This document shows positions 16,406-24,462 of a stretch of 64,000 nucleotides of DNA, piece after piece. The notes beneath the pieces were generated by a model, which saw only the letters and a program-made list of their open reading frames with translations, had not been told where the DNA came from and did no database searches. The position numbers and the translations under genes were made by a program. Source of the DNA: Peptoniphilaceae bacterium (GTDB taxonomy: Bacteria; Bacillota; Clostridia; Tissierellales; Peptoniphilaceae); the NCBI GenBank assembly GCA_028726605.1, contig JAQYPV010000023.1:85259-149258 (forward strand), read 5' to 3'. Position 1 is the first letter of the stretch; every line of letters begins with the position of its first letter.

Positions 16406-18238
16406 TTACTCGACGGTCACGCTCTTGGCCAGGTTGCGCGGCTTGTCCACGTCGAGGCCACGCCCCACCGAGACGTAATACGCCATCAGCTGCATAGGCA
16501 CCACCGAGAGACTCGTCGCCCACAGCGGGTCGATGGCCGGGATGGTCGTGATCTCCCCGATGGCGTCAAAGCCGTCCAGGCCTTCCATCACCAACGTGAA
16601 CACGGCCGCTCCGCGCGTCTTCACTTCCAACAGGTTCGAACGGATCTTCTCCGACAACGCCGGTTGCGTGGCGATGCCGATCACCGGCGTTCCCTCGTCG
16701 ATCAGGCTGATGGTGCCGTGCTTGAGTTCTCCCGCGGCATAGGCCTCCGAATGCACATACGAGATCTCCTTCAGTTTGAGGCTCGCTTCCAAGCACGCCG
16801 CGTAGTCCAGCCCGCGGCCCACGTAGTACATGTGCTCGTCGTTCAAATAGTGCTGCGCGATGGCCTTGTAATCCTCATGATGCTTCAAGATGGCGTCCAT
16901 CTTGCGCGGGATGCTCTTGAGTTCCCCGAGGAGTTCCTGCACGCGCGCCTCGTCGATGCGGCCGAGCGTGACCGCCAAGTCGAGGGCGATGAGATCCATC
17001 ACCAAAAGTTGACAGCTGTAGGCTTTGGTCGTGGCCACGGCGATCTCCGGCCCCGCCACCGTGTAGATGACGCGATCCGCCTCGCGCGCAATGGACGACC
17101 CCACGACGTTCACGATGGCGAGCGTCGGCGCGCCCTGCTTTTTCGCCTCCCGAAGCGCCGCCAGCGAATCCGCCGTCTCGCCCGACTGCGAGATGATGAT
17201 GACGAGGTCCTTCTCGGACAAAATGGGATTGCGATAGCGGAACTCCGACGCGATGTCCACGTCCACGGGAATGCGCGCCAACTCCTCCATGACGTACTTG
17301 GACACACAGCCCACGTGGTACGCCGAGCCGCACGCCACGATGTGCACGCGATCAAACGACTTGTAGAAGTCTGGCGTCATGTGAGAACCCTTGAAGCGAA
17401 TCCACCCGTTCGTGTCCACGAAGTGGCGCAACGTGTTCGCGATGACCACCGGCTGCTCGAAGATCTCTTTGAGCATGAAGTGATCGAAGCCGCCTTTTTC
17501 GGCCGCCTCGATGTCCCAGTCGATGTGCGTGAGTTCCAGTTCAATGGGATGCCCCTCGCCATCGTAGAACTGGATCCCGTCGCGCGAGAGCGTCGCCATC
17601 TGGTCGTCATCCATGTAGTAGACGTCACGTGTGTGTTTCAAAAGCGCCGGTACGTCCGAAGCCAGGTACGCCCGTCCGTCCGCCACGCCCAAAATCATGG
17701 GCGAACTCTTACGCATGACCCAGATCTCGCCCGGCCGGTCGTCGAAGAGAATGGCCAGCGCGTACGACCCGTGAATGGCCGCCTTCGCATGTTTGAGCGC
17801 GTCCAGCGCATCGCCCGATTCGCGGTAGTAGTAGTCGATGAGATCGATGCACACTTCCGTGTCGGTCTCCGAATAGAACGTGTATCCTTTATCCGTGAGC
17901 TCCGCCTTGAGTTCCGCAAAGTTCTCGATGATGCCGTTGTGCACGCCCACCACGCGGTCGCCCTTGGAGTGGTGCGGATGCGCGTTGAGCTGGTTGGACT
18001 CGCCATGCGTGGCCCAGCGAGTGTGGCCGATGCCCTCCGTGCCTTGGGGGGCCGCCTCAGCGACCAGCTTCTCCAAATTCGAAAGACGCCCTTTTTCCTT
18101 AATCACCTCGATGGCACCTTCGGGATGGCGCACGGCAATGCCCGCGGAATCATAGCCGCGGTATTCTAATTTCTCTAATCCATCCAATAAAATGTCTGTT
18201 GCTTTTTCGTCACCGACATAGCCGACGATACCGCACAT
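16406..18238 (-). CDS. glmS: Glutamine-fructose-6-phosphate aminotransferase (isomerizing)
   Basis: 610 residues, the normal length. The start MCGIVGYVGD gives the Ntn glutaminase Cys directly after Met; the glutaminase part has LEYRGYDSAGI and GHTRWATHG. Two SIS sugar-isomerase domains follow: ACGSAYHVG near 300, SQSGETADS near 350, and the C-terminal sequence DVDKPRNLAKSVTVE typical of the enzyme. It makes glucosamine-6-phosphate for peptidoglycan; glmM is at 39804 in this window. GGGGAAGGAG precedes the ATG. The leader contains a small hairpin (CCGGCG/CGCCGG) near 18254-18273, but a glmS ribozyme core was looked for and not found. Confidence 0.97.
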   Translation of the reverse strand: MCGIVGYVGDEKATDILLDGLEKLEYRGYDSAGIAVRHPEGAIEVIKEKGRLSNLEKLVAEAAPQGTEGIGHTRWATHGESNQLNAHPHHSKGDRVVGVHNGIIENFAELKAELTDKGYTFYSETDTEVCIDLIDYYYRESGDALDALKHAKAAIHGSYALAILFDDRPGEIWVMRKSSPMILGVADGRAYLASDVPALLKHTRDVYYMDDDQMATLSRDGIQFYDGEGHPIELELTHIDWDIEAAEKGGFDHFMLKEIFEQPVVIANTLRHFVDTNGWIRFKGSHMTPDFYKSFDRVHIVACGSAYHVGCVSKYVMEELARIPVDVDIASEFRYRNPILSEKDLVIIISQSGETADSLAALREAKKQGAPTLAIVNVVGSSIAREADRVIYTVAGPEIAVATTKAYSCQLLVMDLIALDLAVTLGRIDEARVQELLGELKSIPRKMDAILKHHEDYKAIAQHYLNDEHMYYVGRGLDYAACLEASLKLKEISYVHSEAYAAGELKHGTISLIDEGTPVIGIATQPALSEKIRSNLLEVKTRGAAVFTLVMEGLDGFDAIGEITTIPAIDPLWATSLSVVPMQLMAYYVSVGRGLDVDKPRNLAKSVTVE

Positions 18239-18444
18239 GTCTTCTCCTTCCCCGGCGTCTTCGCGCGCCGGAACCTTCTCTCTGAATTAGTTTATTTTAC
18301 CCCAAACGGAGCACTCCTGCACATGACACCGCGGCGTTTGCGCTGGATCAGCTTGCAACCTTTTCTGCAAGAGAAGGCGAATTATGCTAGACTTGTCACG
18401 GAAAGAAGTCGTTTTCACAAAGACGAAAGGAGCAAAACAAGACA

Positions 18445-18729
18445 ATGAAAGTGCAAATTTGTACCGGCACCAAGTGTATGTTTTATGGTGCGGATAATAT
18501 CATAGACCGCGTCGTCGATCTCAGTGAGAATCTCTCCGAGTACCCGGGCATTCCGGAAGACGCCCAGCTGGACATCGAAATCATCCCGTGCAACGACCAC
18601 TGCAAGGGCAAGGGACGCCACGTGAGCCCCCTCGTCTATGTGGACGGTGAGGCCATCGAGAAGGCGTCCAGTTCGGCACTCATGGAGCGCATTCTTAACA
18701 CATTACAGGAGGAGCAAGGACAAACATGA
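18445..18729 (+). CDS. Thioredoxin-like [2Fe-2S] ferredoxin (NuoE-like), hydrogenase partner
   Basis: 94 residues; AAAGGAGC precedes the ATG at some distance. Four cysteines are spaced as in thioredoxin-fold [2Fe-2S] proteins: C6 and C11 (ICTGTKC) and the later pair in PCNDHCKG near residues 49-53. Such small NuoE/HydC-like proteins often sit directly before hydrogenase genes. The stop codon overlaps the hydrogenase start by four bases, so the two are translationally coupled, and the protein is likely an electron carrier to or from the hydrogenase. Confidence 0.8.
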   Translation: MKVQICTGTKCMFYGADNIIDRVVDLSENLSEYPGIPEDAQLDIEIIPCNDHCKGKGRHVSPLVYVDGEAIEKASSSALMERILNTLQEEQGQT

Positions 18730-20228
18730 GAAGCAGTTATGTTGACGTCATCAGCATTCGGCGTATGGCTTTCGCGAGTATCGCGCGCATGGCGTACAAC
18801 AACCGACCGCTGAATCAACTTCACGAAGAAATCTACGCGCAGCTTCCCGGCGAAGTGGCCCGTTATCGCGAGAACATCTTTCGCGAGCGCGCCGTCTTCG
18901 GCGAGCGTCTGCGTTTGGCGCTGGGGCTCGACTCCCGGCCGGCGGACCAGATCGGCGACGTCACCGAAGGGGTTGAAGATGTCGACATCGACACGCGCTT
19001 TTTCAATCCGCCGCTGGTGGACGTCTTAAAGATCGCCTGTGAGGCCTGCCCCGACCACCACATCCAGATCACCGACAACTGCCGCAAATGTCTGGCGCAT
19101 CCGTGCAAGAACGTCTGCCCGAAGAACGCCATTTCGGCCGGAGACGGGAAGATGGTCATTGACCAGAACAAGTGCATCAAGTGCAAGAAGTGCATGATCG
19201 AGTGCCCGTATTCGGCCATCGTGGAGACCAATCGCCCCTGTGCGGCGGCGTGCGGCGTCAAGGCCATCGGCTCAGATTACTTAGGGCGTGCGCAAATCGA
19301 CGAAGACAAATGCGTCTCTTGCGGCGCCTGCATCAGCGCCTGCCCATTCGGCGCCATTGCGGACAAATCGCAGATCTATCAGGTCATCAAGGCCATTCAA
19401 TCAGACGTGCCCATCTACGGCATCATTGCGCCGTCGTTTACCGGACAGTTCGGCGCGCTCACCAAACCAGAACAGGTGCGCGCCGCCATTCGCGAGCTGG
19501 GCTTTAAGGACGTCGTCGAAGTCGGCTTGGGCGCGGACCTCACCACAATGAACGAGGCGAAAGAGTTTTTGGAGACGGTGCCGGACGAACGGCCCTTCAT
19601 GGGCACCAGTTGCTGCTACTCGTGGAAGCTCATGGTGCAGAAGAATTTCCCGGAGGTGAATCCGCTGATCTCCGAGAGTTCGACGCCGATGGTATACACC
19701 GCCCAGCAGATCAAGAAGGCGCATCCGGATTGCAAGGTCGTCTTCATCGGCCCCTGCCTCTCCAAGAAGTTGGAAGGGTTGCAACCCCACGTGCACTCCT
19801 ATGTGGACTTCGTCATCACGTTTGAAGAGCTCATGGGCATGTTCGTGGCTCGTGAAATCGAACCGGCGTCCATCGAGACCGAGGAATCCCTCACCGACGC
19901 CTCCAGCACCGGGCGCGGCTACGCGGTGGGCGGCGGTGTGGCGCACGCCGTGGTGGCCCGCGCCAAAGAGATCGACCCCTCGCGCGAAATCCAAGTCGAA
20001 GCCGCGGAAGGCCTCGCCGACTGTGTCATGCTCATGCGCCTCGCAAAGGCGGGTCGCAAAAACGGCATGCTCTTGGAAGGCATGGCGTGCAAGACGGGAT
20101 GCATCGGCGGCCCCGGAACGGTCGTCCCACGGCATCGCGCGCGCAAGGCGAACGCCGCCTTTGCCGCCGCTTCGCCCTTTACGTCGCCTGCCGACAATAC
20201 GAACATCCCGGACGAAGACAAACCGTAA
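18726..20228 (+). CDS. Monomeric [FeFe] hydrogenase (group B-like)
   Basis: 500 residues. Cys-rich [4Fe-4S] binding runs occupy about 100-220 (CRKCLAHPCKNVCP, CIKCKKCMIECP, CVSCGACISACP). The H-cluster domain follows with L1 GTSCCYSWK (about 297), L2 GPCLSKK (about 342) and L3 EGMACKTGCIGGPG (about 448). These supply the four cysteines of the catalytic cluster. The enzyme evolves or takes up H2, disposing of electrons from fermentation. L1 has Tyr where many group A enzymes have Pro, consistent with a group B-type enzyme. The C-terminal tail (about 470-500) is Ala/Pro-rich. No maturase (HydE/F/G) is in this window. Confidence 0.92.
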   Translation: MRSSYVDVISIRRMAFASIARMAYNNRPLNQLHEEIYAQLPGEVARYRENIFRERAVFGERLRLALGLDSRPADQIGDVTEGVEDVDIDTRFFNPPLVDVLKIACEACPDHHIQITDNCRKCLAHPCKNVCPKNAISAGDGKMVIDQNKCIKCKKCMIECPYSAIVETNRPCAAACGVKAIGSDYLGRAQIDEDKCVSCGACISACPFGAIADKSQIYQVIKAIQSDVPIYGIIAPSFTGQFGALTKPEQVRAAIRELGFKDVVEVGLGADLTTMNEAKEFLETVPDERPFMGTSCCYSWKLMVQKNFPEVNPLISESSTPMVYTAQQIKKAHPDCKVVFIGPCLSKKLEGLQPHVHSYVDFVITFEELMGMFVAREIEPASIETEESLTDASSTGRGYAVGGGVAHAVVARAKEIDPSREIQVEAAEGLADCVMLMRLAKAGRKNGMLLEGMACKTGCIGGPGTVVPRHRARKANAAFAAASPFTSPADNTNIPDEDKP

Positions 20229-20241
20229 TCGACTCAAATGG

Positions 20242-20281
20242 AAAACGCCCCGGCAACAGTGCGGTCGGGGCGTTGTTTTTT
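20242..20281 (+). terminator. Terminator of the hydrogenase operon
   Basis: AACGCCCCG ... CGGGGCGTT followed by GTTTTTT, a nine-pair stem plus U-run 15 bases after the stop codon. Confidence 0.88.
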
Positions 20282-20298
20282 AGTCAAGGCGGCGTCCT

Positions 20299-21279
20299 TC
20301 AGGACACCTTGAAGATCCCTTTCAGGAAATTCATGGCGAGGCCCGTCAAGAGACTGGCGATGGCGACGCAGATGGCCATGGCCAGGACGATCATGAGCGC
20401 GTTCTTCCCGCGCCCGGCCTTGCTGTCTTTACCGTTGGCCATGGCTTTGGCGTGGCGCGCCAACAGCTGCATGGACCCCGTGCCGGACTTCTCCTTCGTC
20501 TCCGCCTCCGGCGCCTTTTCTTCCAGCGCGAGTTCTTCCGGCTTAAAGGGCATCTCCGTCACGCCCAACGCCTCACGCGCCAAGGCGACGTCGCTCACCA
20601 ACGCGCCGTCGACGCCGAGGCCTTCCAGGCGCGTGATCTGATTGCGATCGCGCACATCCATAGACAAGATGGTAAAGCCCTCTTCATGGGCTTTCTCGAC
20701 CAAGGTGCGCTCCGTGCGTTCGATGGACGGCAGCAAGATCTTGACCTCGCTCGTCTGCAAGATGTCCACGCGCTCTTCCGTCAGGCGATTCGGCACCCAC
20801 GCGAGCGGAATCTCGGGGTAGAGCGCGTGCATCTGACGCAGACTGTTGAGCCGCCCGGACGCCAAAATCAGACGATTGGGGGCGTCGAAGCCCTCCAACG
20901 CTTCAATGCGGTGGATGACCTCTTCCTCCAAATTGGGGTAAAAAAACGCATCGTTGCACAAGATGATGATGGTCTTGTGCGGCAGAGGCGCCGCCCACGT
21001 GAGGTACTCCTCCAGCGACAGCACGTGCTGATTGTACTTGGCATACGGCTCCACGAGGCGCGCGCTCTGAATTTCTGCGAGCGTGTGGTGACGCACCAGG
21101 CCCACCGCATCCACGGTGCGAGAGAGCGCGTCGTCGTGAATGATGACCGGCTGTCGATCCCGCGTCATGTGCACGTCGAGCGCAATGCCCTCCGCGCCGT
21201 TCATCAGGGCCTCACGAAAGGCAATCATGGTATTTTGCGGCAGGACCGTGTGTTCACCGCGATAGGAATAAAGTTTCAT
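20299..21279 (-). CDS. Glycerophosphodiester phosphodiesterase-like protein with C-terminal membrane anchor
   Basis: 326 residues; ATG at 21279 after GAGGGGAG. The GDPD barrel occupies about 1-240: YRGEHTVLPQNTMIAF (His and Asn region), GIALDVHMTRD with the metal Asp, and IHDDALSRTVD with the second His. The usual first motif is HRG; here it is YRG, and the usual EnT pair after it reads QNT, so a key His and Glu may be missing. A charged linker (about 245-285) leads to one membrane helix (MIVLAMAICVAIASLLTGLA) near the C-terminus. The family hydrolyses glycerophosphodiesters; activity is uncertain here. Confidence 0.75.
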   Translation of the reverse strand: MKLYSYRGEHTVLPQNTMIAFREALMNGAEGIALDVHMTRDRQPVIIHDDALSRTVDAVGLVRHHTLAEIQSARLVEPYAKYNQHVLSLEEYLTWAAPLPHKTIIILCNDAFFYPNLEEEVIHRIEALEGFDAPNRLILASGRLNSLRQMHALYPEIPLAWVPNRLTEERVDILQTSEVKILLPSIERTERTLVEKAHEEGFTILSMDVRDRNQITRLEGLGVDGALVSDVALAREALGVTEMPFKPEELALEEKAPEAETKEKSGTGSMQLLARHAKAMANGKDSKAGRGKNALMIVLAMAICVAIASLLTGLAMNFLKGIFKVS

Positions 21280-21298
21280 TCTCCCCTCCCTCGCGAGG

Positions 21299-23236
21299 CT
21301 AAGCCTCTTCTTCCAATTGCTCCTCCAAGAGGAACCACTCGTCCGTCAACGCCTCTTTTTTCTTCTGAATCTGCAACAATTCATCCTGAATGCGCAGGGC
21401 GTCTTCGTAGTTTTCGTAGAGCGCGGGGTCGTAGGACTTGCGCGTGAGTTCTTCTTCTTGCGCCGTCAAATCGTCCAACAGCCGCGTGATCTCCCCGCTA
21501 CGCGCCCGCAGTTGACGCAGTTCCCTCTTGGCGCGCTGCGCCTCTTTTTTGTCCTTTTTGATCTGCGTCCTGGTCTTTTCCGCGCTGTCGACGCTCTCCC
21601 CGCCACTCTTCTGCGCTTCCTCGAAGGCCAGGAAGGCGTCGTAATTGCCCGAAACCGTCTCCATTCCCGACGGCGTGAGGTGGTAAATGTCCGTGGCCAC
21701 GTGATTCAGAAAATAGCGGTCGTGGCTGATGACAAAAACCGTACCCTCGTAGTCGATGAGCGCGTCTTCCAGAATCTCCCGGCTCTCGATATCCAAGTGG
21801 TTGGTGGGCTCATCCAAGAGCAGCACATTGGCCGACGACAACATGAGCTTCAAGAGCGACAGCCGCGCCTTTTCGCCGCCGGACAAATCGCCGACGAGGC
21901 GGAAGATGTCATCGCCCACAAATTGAAACCGTGCCAGATGCCCGCGCACGGTGAAGTGATCCATCTGCGGATAGCGATCCCACAGTTCGTCCAGCACGGT
22001 CTTGTCCAGCGAGAGTTGCCGCTGTTCCTGATCGAAAAAAGCCACCTTGACCGACGCGCCAAAGGCGATGGCGCCCGCGTCGGCTTCCTGCTGTTTTAAG
22101 AGCATGCGGAAAAGCGTCGTCTTGCCCGCGCCGTTTTCGCCCACCAGCCCCACGCGCTGGCCCTTGTGCAATTCAAACGAGACGTCTTGAAAGAGCCGCT
22201 GGCCGTCGAACGACTTGGCGAGGTCCTTCACGCTCAGCACGTCCTCTCCGCTCGGGTAGGCCGGCGCCAGCCGAAACTTCATGTGCGCCACTTCCTCGGG
22301 CGGCTTGTCCAGACGCACCATCTTGTCCAGCAACTTCTGGCGAGACCGCGACTGAGCGATGCCGCGCTTGCGCTTGGAGCCGCCCAGTCGCGACAAGCGG
22401 TCGATGATCTCCTCCTGGCGCGCAATCTCCTGCTGCTGGTTCTCATACGCGTGACGCATCACTTCCAGATCCTTCGCGCGCCTTTGGGTGTACTCCTGAT
22501 ACGAACAGTTGTACGCCGTCAAGTGCTCGTGCTCCACCAGGAAAATGCGCGTGCAGACGCGGTCCAAAAAGTAGCGGTCGTGGGAGATGACCATGAGCGC
22601 CCCGCGGAAGTTCACCAGCATGGTCTCCAAAAAGGAGAGCACGTCCATATCCAAGTGGTTGGTGGGCTCGTCCAAGAACAAGATGTCCGGACGTCCGCAG
22701 AGCATGGACGCCAGCTCCAGACGGGACTTCTCCCCGCCCGAGAGCACGGACACGGGCTTTTCAAAGTCCTCCTCCGTAAAGCCCATGCCCTTTAAGACGC
22801 CCCGAATTTCCGAATCGTAAGAGAGGCCGCCTTCATCCACAAAGCGCTCCGTGAGGAGCCGATGCCGCTCCATGACGCGCTCTAACTCTTTCGGCGCGTC
22901 GGCGAGTTCGCCCATCTGCGCTTCCAGCTCTTTTAATTCCTTTTCAATTCGGAACGCGCGGTCGTAGGCGTGGCGGCAGAAGACGTAGACGCTTTCGTCG
23001 CTTTCAATGCGCACGTTCTGTTTGAGGTAGCCGATGCGCAAGTCATCGCGATGGTGAATCTCACCGCCATCCGGCGTAAGTTCCCCGACGAGCATCCGCA
23101 TCAAGGTCGTCTTCCCCGCGCCGTTCGGCCCGATGACGCCGATCTTGTCCCCCTCTTGAATGAGAAACGAGACGTCTTCCAAAATGGGACGAACGCCATA
23201 ACTCTTATGCAGTTGTGCGACGCTCATCTCTGTCAT
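21299..23236 (-). CDS. ABC-F family ATPase (duplicated ATPase domains, no membrane part)
   Basis: 645 residues. Two ATPase modules: Walker A GPNGAGKTT (about 37), signature LSGGEKSR and Walker B ILFLDEPTNHLD (about 187) in the first; GENGAGKTT, LSGGEKARL and VLLLDEPTNHLD in the second (from about 330). The charged interdomain linker (about 250-310) and a coiled-coil C-terminal part (about 555-640, rich in Lys/Arg/Glu) are typical of ABC-F proteins such as Uup/EttA, which act on ribosomes rather than in membranes. GGAGG is 14 bases before the ATG at 23236, slightly far; the ATG nine bases downstream is an alternative start. It follows rex by 20 bases. Confidence 0.9.
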   Translation of the reverse strand: MTEMSVAQLHKSYGVRPILEDVSFLIQEGDKIGVIGPNGAGKTTLMRMLVGELTPDGGEIHHRDDLRIGYLKQNVRIESDESVYVFCRHAYDRAFRIEKELKELEAQMGELADAPKELERVMERHRLLTERFVDEGGLSYDSEIRGVLKGMGFTEEDFEKPVSVLSGGEKSRLELASMLCGRPDILFLDEPTNHLDMDVLSFLETMLVNFRGALMVISHDRYFLDRVCTRIFLVEHEHLTAYNCSYQEYTQRRAKDLEVMRHAYENQQQEIARQEEIIDRLSRLGGSKRKRGIAQSRSRQKLLDKMVRLDKPPEEVAHMKFRLAPAYPSGEDVLSVKDLAKSFDGQRLFQDVSFELHKGQRVGLVGENGAGKTTLFRMLLKQQEADAGAIAFGASVKVAFFDQEQRQLSLDKTVLDELWDRYPQMDHFTVRGHLARFQFVGDDIFRLVGDLSGGEKARLSLLKLMLSSANVLLLDEPTNHLDIESREILEDALIDYEGTVFVISHDRYFLNHVATDIYHLTPSGMETVSGNYDAFLAFEEAQKSGGESVDSAEKTRTQIKKDKKEAQRAKRELRQLRARSGEITRLLDDLTAQEEELTRKSYDPALYENYEDALRIQDELLQIQKKKEALTDEWFLLEEQLEEEA

Positions 23237-23256
23237 GACGTCTGCGTTCCCCTCCT

Positions 23257-23913
23257 TTACTTGGTCTTATAGTCCTTCAAATTGCCCATGTAGTACACGA
23301 GAGAATGCAAGCTCTCGTTCAAATAGACGTTCTCCAGCACCACTTTCTTGGGCAACTTGAGATCCACTTGCGCGTAGTTCCAAATGCCCTTGACGCCGGC
23401 GTTGACCGCGCGGTTGGCGATGTCCTGTGCCACGTCCTTGGGCGTCGTGATGGTGAAGATGTCCACCCGTTCCTCTTTGATCGTCTCTTCAAGGGTGTCG
23501 ATGTGCTTCACCGGCACGCCGCCGATGTCCTGCCCCACGACCTCCGGTTCCACGTCGAAGATGGCCACCAGGTGGAAGCGGTTTTCGCGGAAGAGCCTGG
23601 AATTGGCGAGAGCCACTCCCAAGTGGCCCGCTCCTGCGATGGCCACGCGGTGAATGCGGTTCAGCCCGATGATCTTCACGATCTCGTCGTGCAGCGTCTG
23701 TACGTTGTACCCGTAACCCTGCTGGCCGAAGCCGCCAAAGTGATTGAGGTCCTGACGGATTTGGGATGCCGTGAAGCCCGTGATCTCGCTCAGTTTCTGC
23801 GAGGAAATGCGCTCCACGCCCTGTTCTGTGAGGGTTGTCAGATATCGCAGGTACTTCGGCAATCGTCGGATCACCGCATTGGAAATGGCGTTCGAAGACT
23901 GTTTCTCATTCAT
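23257..23913 (-). CDS. rex: Redox-sensing transcriptional repressor Rex
   Basis: 218 residues. An N-terminal winged helix (about 15-75) includes IPKYLRYL-like RRLPKYLRYLTTL and SSQKLSEITGFTASQIRQDL, then FGGFGQQGYGY. The Rossmann part has GAGHLGVALA (about 95) and FDVEPEVVGQ. Rex senses the NADH/NAD+ ratio and represses fermentation and hydrogenase genes in Gram-positive anaerobes. Its start overlaps the preceding gene's end by eight bases and GGAGG lies inside that gene. Likely targets in the window are the hydrogenase and ackA, but no convincing Rex operator (TTGTTAA-N4-TTAACAA) was found in front of them. Confidence 0.95.
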   Translation of the reverse strand: MNEKQSSNAISNAVIRRLPKYLRYLTTLTEQGVERISSQKLSEITGFTASQIRQDLNHFGGFGQQGYGYNVQTLHDEIVKIIGLNRIHRVAIAGAGHLGVALANSRLFRENRFHLVAIFDVEPEVVGQDIGGVPVKHIDTLEETIKEERVDIFTITTPKDVAQDIANRAVNAGVKGIWNYAQVDLKLPKKVVLENVYLNESLHSLVYYMGNLKDYKTK

Positions 23914-24445
23914 AGTTTTCCTCCGGAGTTGGCGACGTGCCGTCGCGATGAGTGACAGGTGGACATGTTGACGCGCACGTGACCTCCAGTTCCTCCAGCG
24001 TCAGCGGCTCTGGCGCGGGATGGCGCATCCAGCGATTGCCGATGCCTTTGATGAGGAGCACGTAAACGGAAGCGAGACGCGCGAGCATCCAGAACCGAGA
24101 GAAGAGCGCGTCGTCAAAGAAGTCGAAGAACCTAAACGCGTCGTTCGGAAAGGACTGCCAGACGGTGAACACCGACGGCGTCACGAAAAAGGCGAAGAGG
24201 AGTTCCGAAAACACGATGAAGAGATCCATCCCCGTCGCCTCGGGGCGCAAGAAGAGTTGGACGCCGTGCATGAGCGCCAGGATAAAGACCAGCACTTCGG
24301 TGAGATAGAACCCCATGAGCAGGCACGTCAGAATGGCGGGATCCGTCAAGTTCAAAAACACCATGCCGCCCATCACGGCCGCCATCAGCAGCAAATTGAG
24401 AAGGGTCACCACGGTAAAGGCCCTTCCGATTCGACTTTCGCGCAT
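23906..24445 (-). CDS. Four-helix membrane protein of unknown function
   Basis: 179 residues; ATG after AAGGAGGGAAC. Four hydrophobic segments (about 12-32, 38-60, 72-95, 118-135) and a polar C-terminal tail with two cysteines (CASTCPP). No family was recognised. It sits between the cardiolipin synthase gene (17 bp upstream) and rex (eight-base overlap), so it is part of a cls-orf-rex-ABC-F transcription unit. Confidence 0.65.
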   Translation of the reverse strand: MRESRIGRAFTVVTLLNLLLMAAVMGGMVFLNLTDPAILTCLLMGFYLTEVLVFILALMHGVQLFLRPEATGMDLFIVFSELLFAFFVTPSVFTVWQSFPNDAFRFFDFFDDALFSRFWMLARLASVYVLLIKGIGNRWMRHPAPEPLTLEELEVTCASTCPPVTHRDGTSPTPEENYE

Positions 24446-24462
24446 GTTCCCTCCTTCCTGGT

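Noticed and set aside
15992..18169. 725-codon open frame on the plus strand opposite glmS
   Set aside because: It is the antisense of an unambiguous glmS gene, with Arg/His-rich composition typical of shadow frames in GC-rich DNA.
18239..18444. glmS ribozyme in the glmS leader
   Set aside because: The leader is only about 200 bases shared with a divergent gene, and the conserved ribozyme core was not found on the minus strand; only a short CCGGCG/CGCCGG hairpin is present.
18353..18445. Rex operator in front of the hydrogenase genes
   Set aside because: TTGT and ACAA words occur (18393-18420), but the spacing of about 28 bases does not match the 18-20-bp Rex palindrome.
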